DNA of 64,000 bases, taken from the NCBI RefSeq assembly GCF_003097355.1, contig NZ_PYUI01000015.1, forward strand, positions 50,939-114,938. The letters are read 5' to 3'. The notes beneath the pieces are model-generated. The model ran no database searches. It had not been told where the DNA came from and worked only from the letters and a program-made list of their open reading frames with translations. The translations under genes were made by a program, and so were the position numbers. This document shows, one piece after another, positions 23,785 through 33,365 of this stretch; positions within the stretch are counted from its first letter, which is position 1, and the number at the start of each line of letters is the position of its first letter. This DNA comes from Arthrobacter sp. H-02-3. Lineage in GTDB: Bacteria; Actinomycetota; Actinomycetes; Actinomycetales; Micrococcaceae.

Positions 23785-25644
23785 CTAGGGGAGGAAGTAC
23801 CCCGCGAGGTCGGCGATGAGCTGGGCGGATCCGGAGGACCGGTTGAACAGTGACACTTTGCCGTCCGGGCCGAGCGCCACCGAGACCAGGTTCGGCACGG
23901 TCTGTCCGGCGGAGAAGTTCAGGTTGGACGCATTCGGCAGCCCGGAACCGTTCGGGTAGGCGGTGATGAAGCCGAAGGACGTGGGCGAGGTGACGGTGAG
24001 GTTGAACACGGCTGCCAGGGCACCGGTGGTGACGCCGTTGGCGCCTGCGACCTGGACGGATACCGCTGTATTGGCTGCGACGGGTGCGGTGTTCCGGGTG
24101 TCCAGGATCCGGGTGGGGCCGGCCGCCTTGAAGGCGCCCGTCGCGGTCGGTGTGCCGGGCAGGTAGTAGCCGGCGACGTCGGCGATCAGCTGGGACGTGC
24201 CCGAGGAACTGTTGAACAGCGTCACCTTGCCGTCGGACCCGACCGGGACCGTGACCAGGTTCGGGACCGTCTGACCGGCGGAAAAGTTCAGGTTGGACGC
24301 ATTGGGCCGGGCCGCACCGGACGCGTACGCGGTCACGAAGCCCAGGGACTTCGCCTGGGTCACCGTCAGGTTGAACACCACGGCCGCGACCGAGGCGGGG
24401 ATTCCGTTGGCTCCCGCGACCTGGAAGGAGACTGCGGAATTCGCGCCGACTGCCGAGGAGTTCCGGGTGTCCAGGAGCCGGGCCGGCGAGAGGCTCTTGA
24501 AGGAACCGGCCGTCGCCGGCGTTCCGGTGACGTAATAGCCCGTCACGTCAGCGATCAGCTGGGAGGACCCGGAGGAACTGTTGAACAGGGCGACCTTGCC
24601 GTCGGCTCCCACCGGGACGGTGACCAGGTTCGGTACCGTCTGGCCGGCAGAGAAGTTCAGGTTGGACGCATTGGGCCGCGCGGCGCCGGAGGCGTAGGCC
24701 GTGATGAAGCCGACGGACCGGGGCTGGGTCACCGTCAGGTTGAACACCACCGCCGAAACCGATGCAGGGATCCCGTTGACCCCCGCGACCTGGAACGACA
24801 CCGCGGAATTCGCACCCACCGGTGAGCTGTTCCGGGTGTCCAGGGCCCTGGTCGGGGGCACCGGGGTGTAAGTCCCGGGAAGCTGCGGGGTGGTCGCCCC
24901 CGCTGTGCCTGCCTTGATGACCACATCATCGATGTAACTGTCGCCGGACTGCTGCAGGTGCTCGGCGCCCAGCTGTATCCGGGTGACCGCACTAAAGCCC
25001 GTGGCGACAGTCTTGCTCGAGTAGAGCGGCAGGTCATCGAACCACACCTGCACGGTGGAGGACCCTCCGTTGGCCACCACGTGCATGACCAGGTGGTGCC
25101 ATGTACCCAGTTGAACGTTGGGCGACAGCGTCTGGTACGAGAATACCCCGGCCTGGGTAGGGGACGTCACCCGCAGCACCAGGTCGCCGTTGTCGTTGCT
25201 ACGGAACACATCCAGCATTCTGGTGCTGCCATTGAAGAACCTGAAATAGGGGACATCGTTGCCCGCCAGGCCGGCCCGGGTGATGTTGAACCAGCCGTCC
25301 GTGTAAACCTCGTCGCTGCCGGACGGCAGCGGGGCCGAGAAATTGGCCAGGGACGTCGCATCGGTGGTCACGTGCAGGTACGCCGAACAGAGTCCGGAGT
25401 GCTGCTGGGCGGAGGAGACGCCAGCCGTGCCGGTCCCGCCCGTGACGGGCGTTCCGAACCCTTCGGCGGTGATGCTGCCGGACTCGAAGTTGGCGGCCAC
25501 CACGGTCTTTCCCGGGTACTGGTTGGTGGGCGCCGGCGTCCCGGGCTGGCAGGTAACCGCGGAAGCTGGACTCGCGCCAACGACCAGTCCCAGAACCAAG
25601 ACATTCAGCGCGGCCATCACGCCGGCCCGCAACAGTGTGTTCAT
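23785..25644 (-). CDS. Secreted protein: LamG/concanavalin-like N-domain plus three 123-residue repeats
   Basis: A 619-residue exported protein of unknown role. Signal peptide MNTLLRAGVMAALNVLVLGL... ends at ASPASA near residue 29. Residues about 45-265 resemble a LamG/concanavalin A-like lectin fold (AYLHVTTDATS, WHHLVMHVVANGGSSTVQVWFDDLPLYSS, SYIDDVVIKAG). Three modules follow, each starting R[AI]LDTRN and carrying GANSAVSFQVAG, NASNLNFSAGQTVPNLVTVPVG, DGKV and SQLIADV[TA]GYY, a repeat common in actinobacterial secreted enzymes. The ATG at 25644 is chosen because it begins the signal peptide; an upstream in-frame start would bury it. No catalytic motif is seen. It may be a surface or carbohydrate-binding protein. 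Confidence 0.82.
   Translation of the reverse strand: MNTLLRAGVMAALNVLVLGLVVGASPASAVTCQPGTPAPTNQYPGKTVVAANFESGSITAEGFGTPVTGGTGTAGVSSAQQHSGLCSAYLHVTTDATSLANFSAPLPSGSDEVYTDGWFNITRAGLAGNDVPYFRFFNGSTRMLDVFRSNDNGDLVLRVTSPTQAGVFSYQTLSPNVQLGTWHHLVMHVVANGGSSTVQVWFDDLPLYSSKTVATGFSAVTRIQLGAEHLQQSGDSYIDDVVIKAGTAGATTPQLPGTYTPVPPTRALDTRNSSPVGANSAVSFQVAGVNGIPASVSAVVFNLTVTQPRSVGFITAYASGAARPNASNLNFSAGQTVPNLVTVPVGADGKVALFNSSSGSSQLIADVTGYYVTGTPATAGSFKSLSPARLLDTRNSSAVGANSAVSFQVAGANGIPASVAAVVFNLTVTQAKSLGFVTAYASGAARPNASNLNFSAGQTVPNLVTVPVGSDGKVTLFNSSSGTSQLIADVAGYYLPGTPTATGAFKAAGPTRILDTRNTAPVAANTAVSVQVAGANGVTTGALAAVFNLTVTSPTSFGFITAYPNGSGLPNASNLNFSAGQTVPNLVSVALGPDGKVSLFNRSSGSAQLIADLAGYFLP
23842..24860. repeat. Three tandem coding repeats, 369-bp period
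   Basis: The same landmark (gttgaacag) recurs at 23842, 24211 and 24580, an exact 369-bp spacing equal to 123 codons. The two upstream-coded units (24211 and 24580 copies) are nearly identical over long stretches; the third is more diverged. This points to recent duplication or gene conversion inside the secreted-protein gene. Confidence 0.88.
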
Positions 25645-25858
25645 TCGTCTACCCGCCCAGCCGAGGTATTCATGTCGGGTGAAAGACCCGATCCTTCGTC
25701 TGCAGTTGCCGGCGGCCCGGGATGCGGCCTGACCGCCGCCCCGATGGCGCTGTTCCTGCGATGCTGAGTGCAGGTTACCGAGCCTCACCTTTGGGAAAAC
25801 TTGCCTGAATACGGACTGGACACGGGCTGGACACGGAACTAGTCCGGGAAGCAGAAAA

Positions 25859-25889
25859 CCCCGCCATTCCTTTGTCAGGAATGGCGGGG
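25859..25889 (-). terminator. Terminator of tRNA-Pro
   Basis: CCCCGCCATTCC (25859-25870) pairs with GGAATGGCGGGG (25878-25889) around a 7-base loop. On the minus strand TTTTCTGC follows. It resembles the terminator at 23730. Confidence 0.9.
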
Positions 25890-25899
25890 TTCTTTCTGT

Positions 25900-25976
<77 letters not shown>

Positions 25977-26124
25977 CTGGTTCCACCGTTCTCCGCCCGG
26001 AAGGCGTCCTGGTTTATCTCCAGGATTTCTTCCAAGCAGTCCGGCCGAACCACCTCCAAAAGCTTACACGATCCCGGAGGGTGCCTGTGACAATTTCGCG
26101 CTGTCACGGCAAGGTGTGTCGGAA

Positions 26125-27675
26125 TTAACGTTTCTTGCCACGCTTTTCGCGTACACGCATGTTGACTTCGATCGGCGTGCCCTCGAAACCGAAGGTTTCG
26201 CGGAGCCGTCGGGTGATGAAGCGGCGGTATCCGGGATCCAGGAATCCGGTGGTGAAGAGCACGAACTTCGGCGGCCGGCTGGAAGCCTGCGTGCCGAACA
26301 GGATGCGGGGCTGCTTGCCGCCGCGGACCGGGTGCGGGTGTGCTGCCACGAGTTCGCCGAGGAACGCGTTGAGGCGACCGGTGGGGATGCGCTTGTCCCA
26401 GCTTTCCAGGGCGGTGTCCAGGGCCGGGACCAGCCGGTCCTTGTGCCAGCCGGTCTTGGCGGAGATGTTGACGCGCGGGGCCCAGGCCACGTGCGCGAGG
26501 TCCTGGTCGATTTCGCGTTCGAGGTACCGGCGGCGCTCATCGTCGAGGAGGTCCCACTTGTTGAAGGCGAGCACCAGGGCGCGGCCGGATTCGATGGCGA
26601 GCTGCAGGATGCGCACATCCTGCTCGCTGAGCACCTCATCCACGGCCAGGAGCACGACGGCGACCTCGGCCTTTTCAAGCGCGCTCTGCGTCCGCAGGGA
26701 GGCGTAGAAGTCGGCACCCTGGGCCATGTGCTGGCGCCGCCGGATGCCGGCGGTGTCCACGAACCTCCACGTGCGTCCGCCGAGTTCGATGAACTCATCG
26801 ACCGGGTCGCGGGTGGTGCCGGCGGTGTTATCCACCACCACACGCTCGGAACCGGCGAGCTTGTTCAGCAGGGAAGACTTGCCGACGTTCGGGCGGCCGA
26901 TGAGGGCGACGCGGCGGGGTCCGCCGGAGCGCTCAAGGCCTTCGATCGTGGAGAACTCCGGGAGCGTGTCCATGACGTGGTCCAGGAGGTCGGCCACGCC
27001 GCGGCCGTGCAGGGCCGAGACGGGGTACGGTTCGCCGAAGCCCAGGCCCCAGAGGGTTGCGGAGTCGGCTTCCTGCGCGAAGTCGTCGACCTTGTTGGCC
27101 ACCATGATGACCGGCTTCTTCGACTTGCGCAGCATCTTCATGACGCCTTCGTCGGTGGCGGTTGCGCCCACGGCGGAGTCGACGACGAACAGGACGGCGT
27201 CCGCGAGTTCCACAGCCATCTCGGCCTGCTCTGCCACACGGGCGTGGATGCCGCGGGCGTCGTGTTCCCATCCGCCGGTGTCCACCACGGTGAAGTTGCG
27301 GCCGTTCCAGTGCGCCGAGTACATGACGCGGTCGCGGGTGACGCCGGGGGTGTCCTCGACGACCGCCTCGCGGCGGCCCAGGATCCTGTTGACCAGGGTG
27401 GACTTGCCGACGTTGGGCCGGCCGATGATGGCCAGGACAGGATCGAGCTTGACCGGACCGTCAAAGTCCTCGTCGTCGAAGTGGCCGCTCAGCAGGGCGG
27501 CATCGTCCTCGTCCAGCTCGTAGTCGTCCAAGCCGGCCCGCAGGGAGGCGGCGCGGAGCTCCGCCTCATCGTCGTCCAGGGCGGCGAGGTGCTCAGCCAC
27601 CTGGTCGGTGCCGGTGGGCGTGTATTCGTCTTCGCCGGCGCCGAAATTGCCGGAGGTTTGAGTCGTATCGCTCAT
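26125..27675 (-). CDS. der: Ribosome-assembly GTPase Der (EngA)
   Basis: Double-GTPase protein of 516 residues needed for 50S subunit maturation. Two G domains in tandem: first [14 protein letters not shown] with DTGG and NKVD (about residues 88-240), second [14 protein letters not shown] with DTAG and NKWD (about 260-430). A KH-like C-terminal domain ends in a basic tail ([10 protein letters not shown]). About 85 acidic residues precede the first G domain, an extension common in actinobacteria. It shares a 4-base overlap with the plsC gene upstream. Matches Rv1713 in gene order. Confidence 0.96.
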   Translation of the reverse strand: MSDTTQTSGNFGAGEDEYTPTGTDQVAEHLAALDDDEAELRAASLRAGLDDYELDEDDAALLSGHFDDEDFDGPVKLDPVLAIIGRPNVGKSTLVNRILGRREAVVEDTPGVTRDRVMYSAHWNGRNFTVVDTGGWEHDARGIHARVAEQAEMAVELADAVLFVVDSAVGATATDEGVMKMLRKSKKPVIMVANKVDDFAQEADSATLWGLGFGEPYPVSALHGRGVADLLDHVMDTLPEFSTIEGLERSGGPRRVALIGRPNVGKSSLLNKLAGSERVVVDNTAGTTRDPVDEFIELGGRTWRFVDTAGIRRRQHMAQGADFYASLRTQSALEKAEVAVVLLAVDEVLSEQDVRILQLAIESGRALVLAFNKWDLLDDERRRYLEREIDQDLAHVAWAPRVNISAKTGWHKDRLVPALDTALESWDKRIPTGRLNAFLGELVAAHPHPVRGGKQPRILFGTQASSRPPKFVLFTTGFLDPGYRRFITRRLRETFGFEGTPIEVNMRVREKRGKKR

Positions 27676-28433
27676 TGCACTTTCCTTAGGTGGTGATCTG
27701 CCGGCGTCCCGGCTACTGCTTCATGACGTTGGTGCGGGGATTCCGCGTGGGGCAAGGGCTGCCCGGTTCTTTGGATCGAGTCCTGGACATGGCGGGCCAG
27801 CGCGGCCCGGATTTCGGTTCCCGCCCTGTCCATTGAAACACGCCCGGTCTCACCGGGTCTGCGGCTGACGTTGATGGCCCCGCCGAAGCTGACATGCAGC
27901 CGGCGGCGGGGTGCGGGAACACTGTCCAGGTGTTCGCCGCCAATCCTTGTGCCCAGGATGGACACGGGCACAACGGTGGCGCCGGAGCTGAGCGCCAGCC
28001 AGGCGACGCCGTTGTTGATCGCGGCCGCCGCACCGCTCCCCCGCGTGCCTTCGGGCAGAATCCCTACGCACCGTCCGGCGTCGAGCAGGCTCCGGGCCGC
28101 GGTCAGCGCCGCACGGCCGCCTCGGCGGTCGACGGGCAGCTGGCCCGACGCCGTGAGCACCCGGCCGAGGAACCCGGTGAACATCTCCTGCTTGACGAGG
28201 ATGTGCATGGCCCGGGGCGAGGCGCCGAACATGACGGGCCCGTCGAGGAAACTGATGTGGTTGCCGGCGAAAATCACAGGTCCGGTGGCCGGGACGTTGG
28301 ACCGGCCCGTCACCGAGGTGCGGTAGACGATGTGGTCCAGGAGCCAGCCCACGGGCCGACTCCACGCCGTCGTCCAGCGGCCGGGCAGGGAGGCCTGCAG
28401 TGTCGCCGGCGTTCCGGTGCGCCCGTCAGTCAA
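27672..28433 (-). CDS. PlsC-family acyltransferase next to cmk
   Basis: About 253 residues of a 1-acylglycerol-phosphate acyltransferase family. The HX4D motif is [10 protein letters not shown], the second motif LPEGTRGSG, and the third [10 protein letters not shown]. The start is uncertain: the frame runs open into cmk, and no ATG with a ribosome site is seen. TTG 28433, which overlaps the cmk stop region, is used here. The end overlaps the der start by four bases. This is the second PlsC-like protein in the window; the two differ in flanking regions. The role in phospholipid synthesis is inferred from family. Confidence 0.82.
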   Translation of the reverse strand: MTDGRTGTPATLQASLPGRWTTAWSRPVGWLLDHIVYRTSVTGRSNVPATGPVIFAGNHISFLDGPVMFGASPRAMHILVKQEMFTGFLGRVLTASGQLPVDRRGGRAALTAARSLLDAGRCVGILPEGTRGSGAAAAINNGVAWLALSSGATVVPVSILGTRIGGEHLDSVPAPRRRLHVSFGGAINVSRRPGETGRVSMDRAGTEIRAALARHVQDSIQRTGQPLPHAESPHQRHEAVAGTPADHHLRKVQ

Positions 28434-29199
28434 CGTGGGCGGCCCTGTGCTGGACGCTGTTTGGCTGGACGACGCTTGGCTTGACGGCCGGGTGGTTGAT
28501 GACGGTGTCCACGATGTCGAGGGCGGCCTGAACCGTCTCGTCAAAGTCCAGGTCCGAGGAATCCAGGGTGACGACGCCGTCGGCGGCCGTGGTGAAGTTC
28601 ACCACGGTGGAATCCTTGGCGTCGCGGCGGGTGACCTGGGCCGCCAGCTGCTCGGCATTCTGGCTCCCGCCCAGCTGGATGCCGCGGCGGCGCAGCCGCG
28701 CTTCTTCGCTGGCGGTGAGCAGCATCCGCACCTCGGCCCCGGGCGCGACGACGGTGGTGATGTCCCGGCCCTCCACCACCATGCGGCGGTGGTGCTTTTC
28801 GATCAGTTCGCGCTGCCGGCGGATCAGCTCCGTGCGCGCGCCCAGGGTGGTGGCGACGGCGCTGACAGCGGCGGAAATGGCGGGCTCGCGGATGGCGAGC
28901 GTGACGTCGTCACCGCCGACGCGGACATATTCTTCCTGCGGGCTCGTGCTGACCTCCAGCGGCAGGGCCTTGGACGCGGCCTCCACGGCGGCGCGGTCCT
29001 CCAGGTCCGTGCCGTTCTGCAGGCAGAACCATGTCAGGGCGCGGTACATCGCACCGGTGTCGAGGTAGGCCAGCTTGAGCCGTCGGGCCACCTCTTTGCT
29101 GACGCTGGACTTGCCGGAGCCGGAGGGGCCGTCGATGGCGACCACAAGGCTTTTTCCGGGGCGGACCACGGTCACTGTCTCGATGAGTTCCTGGGTCAT
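28426..29199 (-). CDS. cmk: Cytidylate kinase
   Basis: A 257-residue nucleoside monophosphate kinase that converts (d)CMP to (d)CDP. P-loop AIDGPSGSGKSSVSKE lies near residues 21-36, then AYLDTGAMYRALTW and the CMP-binding VEGRDITTVVAPGAEVRMLLTAS. The ATG at 29199 shares one base with the tyrA stop (TAATG); an in-frame ATG at 29217 would add six residues. The C-terminus overlaps the plsC gene. Between tyrA and der, it follows the usual actinobacterial order. Confidence 0.94.
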   Translation of the reverse strand: MTQELIETVTVVRPGKSLVVAIDGPSGSGKSSVSKEVARRLKLAYLDTGAMYRALTWFCLQNGTDLEDRAAVEAASKALPLEVSTSPQEEYVRVGGDDVTLAIREPAISAAVSAVATTLGARTELIRRQRELIEKHHRRMVVEGRDITTVVAPGAEVRMLLTASEEARLRRRGIQLGGSQNAEQLAAQVTRRDAKDSTVVNFTTAADGVVTLDSSDLDFDETVQAALDIVDTVINHPAVKPSVVQPNSVQHRAAHVD

Positions 29200-30308
29200 T
29201 ACTGGAGTACCCGCCATCCACGGTCGTTAAGGGCTTCTATCAGGAGGTCGTGCTTGTTCGGCAGGACGGAAATTTCCACCATGCCCACGTTTTGTCCCGA
29301 GGAGTGGTCGAGACGCAGGTCCTCGACGTTGACGCCGATCTCGCCGATCTCCGTCAGGAGCTTCGCGATCTGGCCCGGCGTGTCGTCCACCAGGACCGTC
29401 AGCCACGAGTAGGCCTGCGGGGGTCCGCCGTGCTTGCCCGGAATCCGGGACTGGCCGGCGTTGCCTTCGCTGATCAGCTGGGCAAGGTCCAGCCGGGCAC
29501 CGGGGGCGGTCGGTGCCTCCAGCGTGGCGATCAGCCGGTTGAGGTCCTCGCGGACCCCGTGCAGGATCGCAACCACCTTGTCCGCGTTCGCACCCAGGAT
29601 CTGGACCCAGAGCGTTGGATCGCTCGCGGCGATCCGGGAGACGTCCCGCAGGCCGTTTCCGGCCAGAGACAGCGCGTGCAGGGGGGTGCCCTGCAGTCGG
29701 CTGGCCACGAGCGAGGACATCACTTGCGGCAGGTGGGACACCAGCGCCACGGCTTCGTCGTGTTCGTCGGCGGCGAATTCGGACACGACGGCGCCAAGGT
29801 CGACGGCCAGCGCACGCGCCACCTGCAGGGACTCCGGCAGCGTTTCTTCCCCCGGGCACACAACCCACGGCATGGATGTGAACAGCTCGCCGCGGGCTGC
29901 GACGGGGCCGGATTTCTCGCGGCCGGCCATCGGGTGGGTACCCACGTAGCGGCCCAGGTCGGCTCCGCGACCGCGGAGGTCGGCCAGGATACTTGCCTTC
30001 ACGCTCGCGATGTCCACCACGACGGCGTCCGGGTAGTCCTGCAGCGCTTTGGCCACGACGTCGGCCGTGACGTCCGGCGGCGCAGCTACCACGACGAGCT
30101 CCGGCTGTTCCCCGTCAAGGCGCGCCAACGGCAGGCCGGCGCCGATGTCGACGGCGACGGCCTGGTTGGTGGGCGAAGGGTCCGAGAGGAACACGGCAAC
30201 GCCGCGCCCCCGCAGCCCCAGCCCGATGCTGGTGCCCAGGAGCCCGGCGCCCAGAACGACCACCGGACCGTTGAGGTGTCCGCGGCCGTGCATGCGAAAG
30301 GCGGACAT
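29199..30308 (-). CDS. tyrA: Prephenate dehydrogenase with ACT domain
   Basis: A 369-residue enzyme for tyrosine synthesis: prephenate + NAD(P)+ give 4-hydroxyphenylpyruvate. The Rossmann motif VVVLGAGLLGTSIGLGLRGRG lies at about residues 15-35. The family catalytic region VGTHPMAGREKSGPVAARGELF follows. A C-terminal ACT domain (about 295-369, SWLTVLVDDTPGQIAKLLTEIGEIGVNVEDLRLDHS) suggests feedback control by an aromatic amino acid. Its start lies two bases after the rluB stop. An alternative ATG five codons downstream is possible. Confidence 0.95.
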   Translation of the reverse strand: MSAFRMHGRGHLNGPVVVLGAGLLGTSIGLGLRGRGVAVFLSDPSPTNQAVAVDIGAGLPLARLDGEQPELVVVAAPPDVTADVVAKALQDYPDAVVVDIASVKASILADLRGRGADLGRYVGTHPMAGREKSGPVAARGELFTSMPWVVCPGEETLPESLQVARALAVDLGAVVSEFAADEHDEAVALVSHLPQVMSSLVASRLQGTPLHALSLAGNGLRDVSRIAASDPTLWVQILGANADKVVAILHGVREDLNRLIATLEAPTAPGARLDLAQLISEGNAGQSRIPGKHGGPPQAYSWLTVLVDDTPGQIAKLLTEIGEIGVNVEDLRLDHSSGQNVGMVEISVLPNKHDLLIEALNDRGWRVLQ

Positions 30309-30310
30309 GC

Positions 30311-31576
30311 CTACAGCCCCACAGATGCCAGTAGGTGGCCGACTTCCTGCTTGCCGAGGTTGCGAATGCTGCCCTGGCGCTGGTCGCCCAGCCCGATGGG
30401 ACCAACCTTGACGCGGACCAGGCGCAGCACGGGGAAGCCGACAGCGTCGAACATGCGCCGGACGATCCGGTTCTTGCCCGAGTGCAGCACGACCTCAATC
30501 AGCACGTGGCCCGGAGTCGAGTCCACGAGCTTGAAGGAATCCACCGAGGCGATGCCGTCTTCGAGCTCGACGCCAGCTTTGAGTTCGGCGCCAATGCCCT
30601 GCGGGAACGGACCGCGGACCTGCACGAGGTAGGTCTTGGGCACTTCGTAGGAGGGGTGCGTCAGGCGGTTGGCGAGTTCGCCGTCGTTCGTCAAGAGCAG
30701 CAGCCCTTCGGTGGCGACGTCGAGACGGCCCACGTGGAAGAGGCGTTCGCCATGGTGGTTGCGCACGAAGTCGCTGACGCAGGGGCGGCCGTCCGGGTCC
30801 TCCATGGTGGAGACAACGCCCTTGGGCTTGTTGAAGACCATGTAGACCATGTTCTCGTCCAGCTGGATTCGCAGGCCGTCGACGTGGATCACGGCGGTCT
30901 TCGGGTCAACGCGCATGCCGAGCTCGGTGACGACGTGGCCGTCGACCTCGACGCGGCCTTCGGCGATCATTTCCTCGCAGACACGCCGCGAGGCGACGCC
31001 GGCGGAGGCCATGACCTTCTGCAGGCGGATGCCGTCGGCGTCGTGCAGCTCAGACTGAGGCACCTCGCGGCGCGGTCCGCGGTTGCGGGCGGGCTTACGC
31101 ACCGGTCCGAGGTTCTGGCCGAAACGTTCGCTGCCGAAGGCGCGGGGGCCGGCAGCCCTGGCGGCGCCGGTGCGCGGCTTGGGCTTGAGCGCACCGGGAG
31201 TGCCGGGCTCCTTGCCGAAACCGGGCTTCCTGGCTCCGGGCTTGCGGGCCGCGCCCGTGCCGGTCGGACCTTTCGACTTCCAGTCACCGGAGGCCGGCCG
31301 GGACGCCGGGGCGCCGGGAGCCTGCAGGTCCGGATCGATGAAGGCCTCTTCGCGAGGCTTGGGGTGCTTGAAGGGGCGGTCGCCGCCACCCTTGGAGAAG
31401 TCACGGCCTCCCTTGCCGCCGGCTGCGCGCGGGGCGCCGCCCTGGACCGGGCCGCGGCCGGTGCCGCCCTGGCCGGTCTTGCCTTGACCGGCGCTGCTGC
31501 GTCCGGCACTGCTTTGTCCGGCGCTGTTGCGTCCCGAACTGTTACGTGGTGAACCCTGGCGTCCCGCCTGTGTCAT
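30311..31576 (-). CDS. rluB: RsuA/RluB-family pseudouridine synthase with long basic N-terminal tail
   Basis: A 421-residue rRNA pseudouridine synthase. Residues about 180-230 form an S4 RNA-binding domain (IRLQKVMASAGVASRRVCEEMIAEGRVEVDG). The catalytic motif GRLDVATEGLLLLTNDGELANRLTHP follows, with the Asp conserved. The first about 175 residues are unusual: Gly, Arg, Ser, Lys and Pro-rich low complexity (SGRNSAGQSSAGRSSAGQG, KPGARKPGFGK), almost certainly disordered and positively charged. RluB-type enzymes modify 23S rRNA near the peptidyl-transferase centre. Corresponds to Rv1711. Confidence 0.92.
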   Translation of the reverse strand: MTQAGRQGSPRNSSGRNSAGQSSAGRSSAGQGKTGQGGTGRGPVQGGAPRAAGGKGGRDFSKGGGDRPFKHPKPREEAFIDPDLQAPGAPASRPASGDWKSKGPTGTGAARKPGARKPGFGKEPGTPGALKPKPRTGAARAAGPRAFGSERFGQNLGPVRKPARNRGPRREVPQSELHDADGIRLQKVMASAGVASRRVCEEMIAEGRVEVDGHVVTELGMRVDPKTAVIHVDGLRIQLDENMVYMVFNKPKGVVSTMEDPDGRPCVSDFVRNHHGERLFHVGRLDVATEGLLLLTNDGELANRLTHPSYEVPKTYLVQVRGPFPQGIGAELKAGVELEDGIASVDSFKLVDSTPGHVLIEVVLHSGKNRIVRRMFDAVGFPVLRLVRVKVGPIGLGDQRQGSIRNLGKQEVGHLLASVGL

Positions 31577-31631
31577 GACCCGTCCTTACGTTGGTGGCCT
31601 GCGGCCGCTGTCTCCCGACAACACCCGCCGG

Positions 31632-31684
31632 CCGGGCAAATTGTTCTGCCCGGTGGATACTCGTGTGCAGGCGTTTGCCTGCAC
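31632..31684 (-). terminator. Two hairpins between scpB and rluB
   Basis: CCGGGCA/TGCCCGG (31632-31638 with 31647-31653) and GTGCAGGC/GCCTGCAC (31665-31672 with 31677-31684) lie in the 117-base gap. They may attenuate readthrough from scpB or structure the rluB leader. No clear T-run is present. Confidence 0.4.
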
Positions 31685-31693
31685 TGATACTGC

Positions 31694-32428
31694 TTACATT
31701 CTTCCTGCGTCGTAAAACTCCTCGATGCCTTCCAAGCCTGGAAGGTGGGGGGAAAGCTGCGGCAATTCAGCCGTCGAGCCGATTCCCATCCGCTCAAGGA
31801 AATACGATGTCGTCCGGTACAGGATTGCTCCGGACTCGGGATCGGTTCCCGAATCCTCGATCAGCCCACGCTGCGTCAGCGTCCGCACGACAGAGTCAAC
31901 ATTGACTCCTCGAATTGCAGACACCCGCGCCCTTGAAACGGGCTGGCGGTAAGCGATGACGGCGAGCGTTTCGAGCGCCGCCTGCGTCAGCCTGGCTGTT
32001 TGGCCCTCCAGCACGAACCCGCCCACGATCTCGGCGAACTCCGCACGGGAATAGATCCGCCAGCCTCCGGCGATATTCCGCAATTCAAAACCCCGGGGGG
32101 CGGCATTGTTGCCGTCAGTATTGCCAGTGTTGCTACTGGTCTGGCTGGCGACGACCGCATCCGGGGCATTAACAGTATAGCCGTTATACTCCCGCTGCAG
32201 TTCAGCCAGCAGGGAGTCGACGACGTCGACCGTCAGGTTCAGTCCGGCCGCCAGGGCCGTGGGGGTGGCCGGCTCGTCGATCACCATCAGGACAGCTTCG
32301 AGGGCCGCGCGGGCGCCGCCGGGCAGGCTGGCGAGGTCGGGTCCCGTGTCCGGCCCTGCTTCGGGCCCCGCGTCCGGTCCGGCGTCTTCGGCTTCGCCCC
32401 GCGGCGCCTCAGGGAGTCGTTCGTTCAC
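31694..32428 (-). CDS. scpB: Segregation and condensation protein B
   Basis: A 244-residue non-SMC subunit of the SMC-ScpAB condensin complex that compacts and segregates chromosomes. Two winged helices are seen: GGARAALEAVLMVIDEPATPTALAAGLNLTVDVVDSLLAEL (about 35-75) and LTQAALETLAVIAYRQPVSRARVSAIRGVNVDSVVRTLTQRGLIED (about 145-195). The N-terminus (about 30 residues) is acidic and repetitive. The GTG start overlaps the scpA stop (GTGA). The central region contains an Asn/Thr/Gly-rich insert (SNTGNTDGNNAAPRG). Confidence 0.94.
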   Translation of the reverse strand: MNERLPEAPRGEAEDAGPDAGPEAGPDTGPDLASLPGGARAALEAVLMVIDEPATPTALAAGLNLTVDVVDSLLAELQREYNGYTVNAPDAVVASQTSSNTGNTDGNNAAPRGFELRNIAGGWRIYSRAEFAEIVGGFVLEGQTARLTQAALETLAVIAYRQPVSRARVSAIRGVNVDSVVRTLTQRGLIEDSGTDPESGAILYRTTSYFLERMGIGSTAELPQLSPHLPGLEGIEEFYDAGRM

Positions 32429-33357
32429 GGCTGGTCCTCATATTCTTCACTCAGATTTTCGCTGCTCCACCCGTGGGAATCGGCCGTCCAGTGCACGGTC
32501 AGGTCCCCGAGCGGCAGCAGCTGGTCAAAGCCCACTGCGCGGTCGCGGAACAGCTCCAGCAGCGCCAGGAACCGCGCCACCACCACCAGGGTGGATTCGG
32601 CGTCGGCGATCAGCGCCCGGAACGTCAGCGGCGTGCCCAGCCGCAGCCTGTTTCCCAGCAGCTCGGCCTGTTCCTTGACGCTCACGGGCGTGCCGTGCAG
32701 GTGCGCCAGGCCCACTTCAGTGGGGGCCGCTTCCTTGGGCTTGAGGGCGGCTTCGGCCAAACCGGCGAACTGCTCCGGGGTGTGCCGCCAAAGCAATTCC
32801 GGCAACAGGGCCGCGAAGTGCCCCTCCAGGGCTACCTGCCGGGGGAAGCGCCGGGCTTCGAGCTCGAGGGTCGAGCCGATCATGCCGGCCACCTGCTTGA
32901 AGGCCTTGTACTGCAGCAGCCGCGCGAACAAGAGGTCGCGGGCCTCCAACAGGGCGATGTCCTCCTCGTCCTCGACCTCGCCCGCGGGCAGCAGCCGGGC
33001 CGCCTTGAGGTCCAGGAGGGTGGCCGCAATCACCAGGAATTCGCTGGCCTCATCGAGGGCCCACTCCTCCCCCAGCCGCTGCAGGCCCCTGATGTACTTG
33101 ATGAATTCGTCAGTGACGGTGGACAGCGCCACCTCGGTGATGTCCAGCTGATGCTTGGAGATCAGGCCGAGCAGGAGGTCGAAGGGACCGGTAAAGTTAA
33201 CGAGGCGCACTTCGAATCCGGGCTTCTTCCCGGCGGGGCCGTCCGGGCCTTCCGGCGTTGCCGGGACCTCAGCAACTTCCGGAACCGCAGCAACTGCCGG
33301 ATCCGCGGGTTGCACGGGCATGTCGAGCTCCGCCGGCGGAGAGAAGGCGCCTGCCAT
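32425..33357 (-). CDS. scpA: Segregation and condensation protein A (kleisin)
   Basis: A 310-residue kleisin subunit bridging SMC heads. The core begins EVRLVNFTGPFDLLLGLISKHQLDITEVALSTVTDEFIKYI (about residues 50-90), followed by the typical FLVIAATLLDLKAARLLP helix. A C-terminal winged helix is at about 235-300. The first 45 residues are Ala/Pro/Glu-rich and likely disordered. ATG at 33357 lies eight bases after the parA stop. The ParA-ScpA-ScpB order is the classic actinobacterial one (Rv1708-Rv1710). Confidence 0.94.
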   Translation of the reverse strand: MAGAFSPPAELDMPVQPADPAVAAVPEVAEVPATPEGPDGPAGKKPGFEVRLVNFTGPFDLLLGLISKHQLDITEVALSTVTDEFIKYIRGLQRLGEEWALDEASEFLVIAATLLDLKAARLLPAGEVEDEEDIALLEARDLLFARLLQYKAFKQVAGMIGSTLELEARRFPRQVALEGHFAALLPELLWRHTPEQFAGLAEAALKPKEAAPTEVGLAHLHGTPVSVKEQAELLGNRLRLGTPLTFRALIADAESTLVVVARFLALLELFRDRAVGFDQLLPLGDLTVHWTADSHGWSSENLSEEYEDQP

Positions 33358-33365
33358 GTTCCTGG

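Noticed and set aside
23842..24860. Triple repeat as a CRISPR or mobile repeat
   Set aside because: Period is 369 bp, exactly 123 codons in frame; it is an internal protein repeat.
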